From Berkiella_A sp050252335 (GTDB lineage Bacteria; Pseudomonadota; Gammaproteobacteria; Berkiellales; Berkiellaceae): 64,000 bases of DNA. Positions 62,681 to 64,000 of the stretch are shown here, in pieces. The translations under genes and the position numbers were made by a program. Each line of letters opens with the position of its first letter. The stretch's first letter is position 1. The notes beneath the pieces were generated by a model. It did not search any database. It was not told the DNA's origin and saw only the letters and a program-made list of their open reading frames with translations. The stretch spans positions 1-64,000 of the forward strand of contig JBFWLB010000001.1 of the NCBI GenBank assembly GCA_050252335.1. Reading direction: 5' to 3'.

Positions 62681-63982
62681 TTAGCTGCTCAACAAATAAT
62701 CATAATCACTTTCAATTTTATGTGTACTCAAGCAATTTAAGAAATTTGCAAAGCACATCCAAGCAGCAATGGCATTTAAATCTTTAATTTGTGGAGGCAG
62801 AAATTTAGGTGCGATGACAATGCCTTCTTCAACGAGTTGCGCTAAATCACGAATATCTTCTAAATTTGTTTTTCCACAAAATAAGATAGGAATGCGTTCT
62901 AATTTACCTTTTTTAACGGCAAGCTGTATAAAATTATAAACCGTCACAAAACCCTTTGTATAAGATAAGTCCTTTGTAAAGGGGCCCATGGTTGGTAAGC
63001 TGCCTCTAAAAACGCGTGTTGTAAAAGAGTAGGCTGTATCTTCATCGTATCCTTCTTCTAAGAAGAAATTAAATATTTCAACAAAGGTTGCGCCTTCTTC
63101 TGCTAACTCGATAGCTCTAATACGATTCGCCAGTTTTTTTAAACGTGCTGGAAAGGATACCAAACACAAGATTTCCATGAGTACAGCCAAACCTTCTTGT
63201 GTGACAGTGGAAGAAGGAGGGCCTTTGCTTAAGAAGGTACAGTAAGGTTGTAGTTTTCCATTCAATGTTGTTCCAATATGTACTAGACCTTCGTGCACTT
63301 CTAAGAGATTCAGATCACGTCTATTAAATAACGCATCTTGTCGCAGCTTAATGTAATCTGCACCTGCGGCTGCGTCAGAAACAATGCCATCACTGATAAT
63401 CACTCTTAAGGGTTTATCTGCTTCTTGAAAATGCCTAGAGAGTTTTTTTTGTAAAATTTCAACGGCTTTCTCAGCATTAATCGTTCTTGGATCTTCTTGA
63501 ACGACTTCGCTTTTATCAATCTGACAGAGCGCCTCTGTCATTAATTGACCTAGTTCTGCAATCGTGGGATCACCCGCATGAAAGACATCTTTTGCAGATC
63601 CATACAATAGCTTAGATAGATTTGAAAACTCAGGCGTGCCGCAGGCTTCTAACATACGCAATACAAGTACGTATTCATTGCATTTTTTCTTCAACATTTT
63701 GCCAACTGTATTGAATTGGCCTAGTTTTCGAGTAACTTGTCTTTCTATGGTATAAAAGACTTCTCGTTGCGCATTAAAATCTATTTTATTCTGCTGAAGA
63801 TAATTTTCTTGAGAAATTTTAGGTTGTTGTTTGCATTTGTGCTTAAAGAAATCTTGTTTGATAGACTCATTCCACTTTATGGCATCTAAGATACGTATTG
63901 GCTCCTGTGCTCTCACCAGCTCATCTGAGAGCGCCTTGATATTTTCAAGGTAGGGTGTAGGTGTTTTGCGCTTGGTCATCAT
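62681..63982 (-). CDS. DUF1704 (QEGLA-motif) metallopeptidase, tyrosine carboxypeptidase-like
   Basis: 433 aa, of the DUF1704 / flavohaemoglobin expression-modulating QEGLA family, whose eukaryotic members (MATCAP) are tubulin C-terminal-tyrosine carboxypeptidases. The zinc motif HEGLVH (HExxxH) is present at about residue 229, followed by STVTQEGLAVL with the third ligand region. So the active site is complete. The bacterial substrate is unknown; a host-directed activity is speculation. Two Met codons stand at 63982 and 63979, and the frame stays open to the window edge (64000), so the true start might lie outside. Confidence 0.88.
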   Translation of the reverse strand: MMTKRKTPTPYLENIKALSDELVRAQEPIRILDAIKWNESIKQDFFKHKCKQQPKISQENYLQQNKIDFNAQREVFYTIERQVTRKLGQFNTVGKMLKKKCNEYVLVLRMLEACGTPEFSNLSKLLYGSAKDVFHAGDPTIAELGQLMTEALCQIDKSEVVQEDPRTINAEKAVEILQKKLSRHFQEADKPLRVIISDGIVSDAAAGADYIKLRQDALFNRRDLNLLEVHEGLVHIGTTLNGKLQPYCTFLSKGPPSSTVTQEGLAVLMEILCLVSFPARLKKLANRIRAIELAEEGATFVEIFNFFLEEGYDEDTAYSFTTRVFRGSLPTMGPFTKDLSYTKGFVTVYNFIQLAVKKGKLERIPILFCGKTNLEDIRDLAQLVEEGIVIAPKFLPPQIKDLNAIAAWMCFANFLNCLSTHKIESDYDYLLSS

Positions 63983-64000
63983 ATCTTTTGTTGCTTCAGC

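Overview
The window is about 64 kb of an AT-rich gammaproteobacterial chromosome, with no rRNA or tRNA seen. The gene order is classically gammaproteobacterial: mrcA/pilMNOPQ/aroK-aroB-damX, zapA-6S RNA-ygfA beside ygfB-pepP-ubiH-ubiI-gcv, rppH-ptsP-TauE-lgt-thyA-folA, and aroQ-accB-accC-prmA-dusB-fis-purH-purD. Three things point to a host-associated lineage such as the Legionellales (Legionella/Coxiella/Berkiella-like): the split glycine decarboxylase (gcvPA/gcvPB), large orphan alpha-helical and ankyrin-like proteins, and a tubulin-tyrosine-carboxypeptidase-like metallopeptidase. The lineage is an inference; no marker gene here fixes the genus.

Layout. 0.2-4.8 kb holds one very long helical orphan gene that is interrupted by a single in-frame TAA. 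4.8-15.8 kb carries PBP1a divergent from the type IV pilus assembly operon pilMNOPQ, then shikimate genes aroK-aroB and a DamX-like SPOR protein. 16.1-17.7 kb is hemE-coaD. 17.7-25.3 kb is an accessory island: two tandem TylF-type methyltransferases, an ankyrin-like protein, a PLP aminotransferase, and two divergent ATP-grasp paralogues, one of which has lost the ATP and magnesium ligands. The ferredoxin that usually follows coaD lies just after the island. 25.4-32.7 kb has the ferredoxin, a coiled-coil membrane protein, a fatty-acid desaturase, rpmB-rpmG, tdk, rpiA, an EVE protein, ygfA, 6S RNA and zapA. 32.8-41.9 kb is ygfB, pepP, ubiH, ubiI and the glycine cleavage operon. 42.2-44.0 kb has two paralogous outer-membrane barrels, each with its own sigma-70-like promoter and hairpin-based transcript end or structured leader. 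44.1-52.7 kb is rppH, ptsP, a TauE permease, lgt, thyA, folA, an orphan protein and a DUF374 acyltransferase. 53.0-64.0 kb is on the minus strand: mutM, purD, purH, fis, dusB, prmA, accC, accB, aroQ, an MscS channel and the DUF1704 peptidase.

Intergenic regions are packed with dispersed, palindromic, non-coding repeats. I distinguish four families: B, about 173 bp, four copies plus a fragment, one of them inside the gcv operon; A, about 100 bp, two copies; C, a tandem pair plus inverted remnants; and D, one large nested palindrome. These, the degenerate ATP-grasp pair in the island, and a pair of strong dyads between gcvPB and the first porin-like gene are the parts most worth follow-up. All similarity values are by eye.
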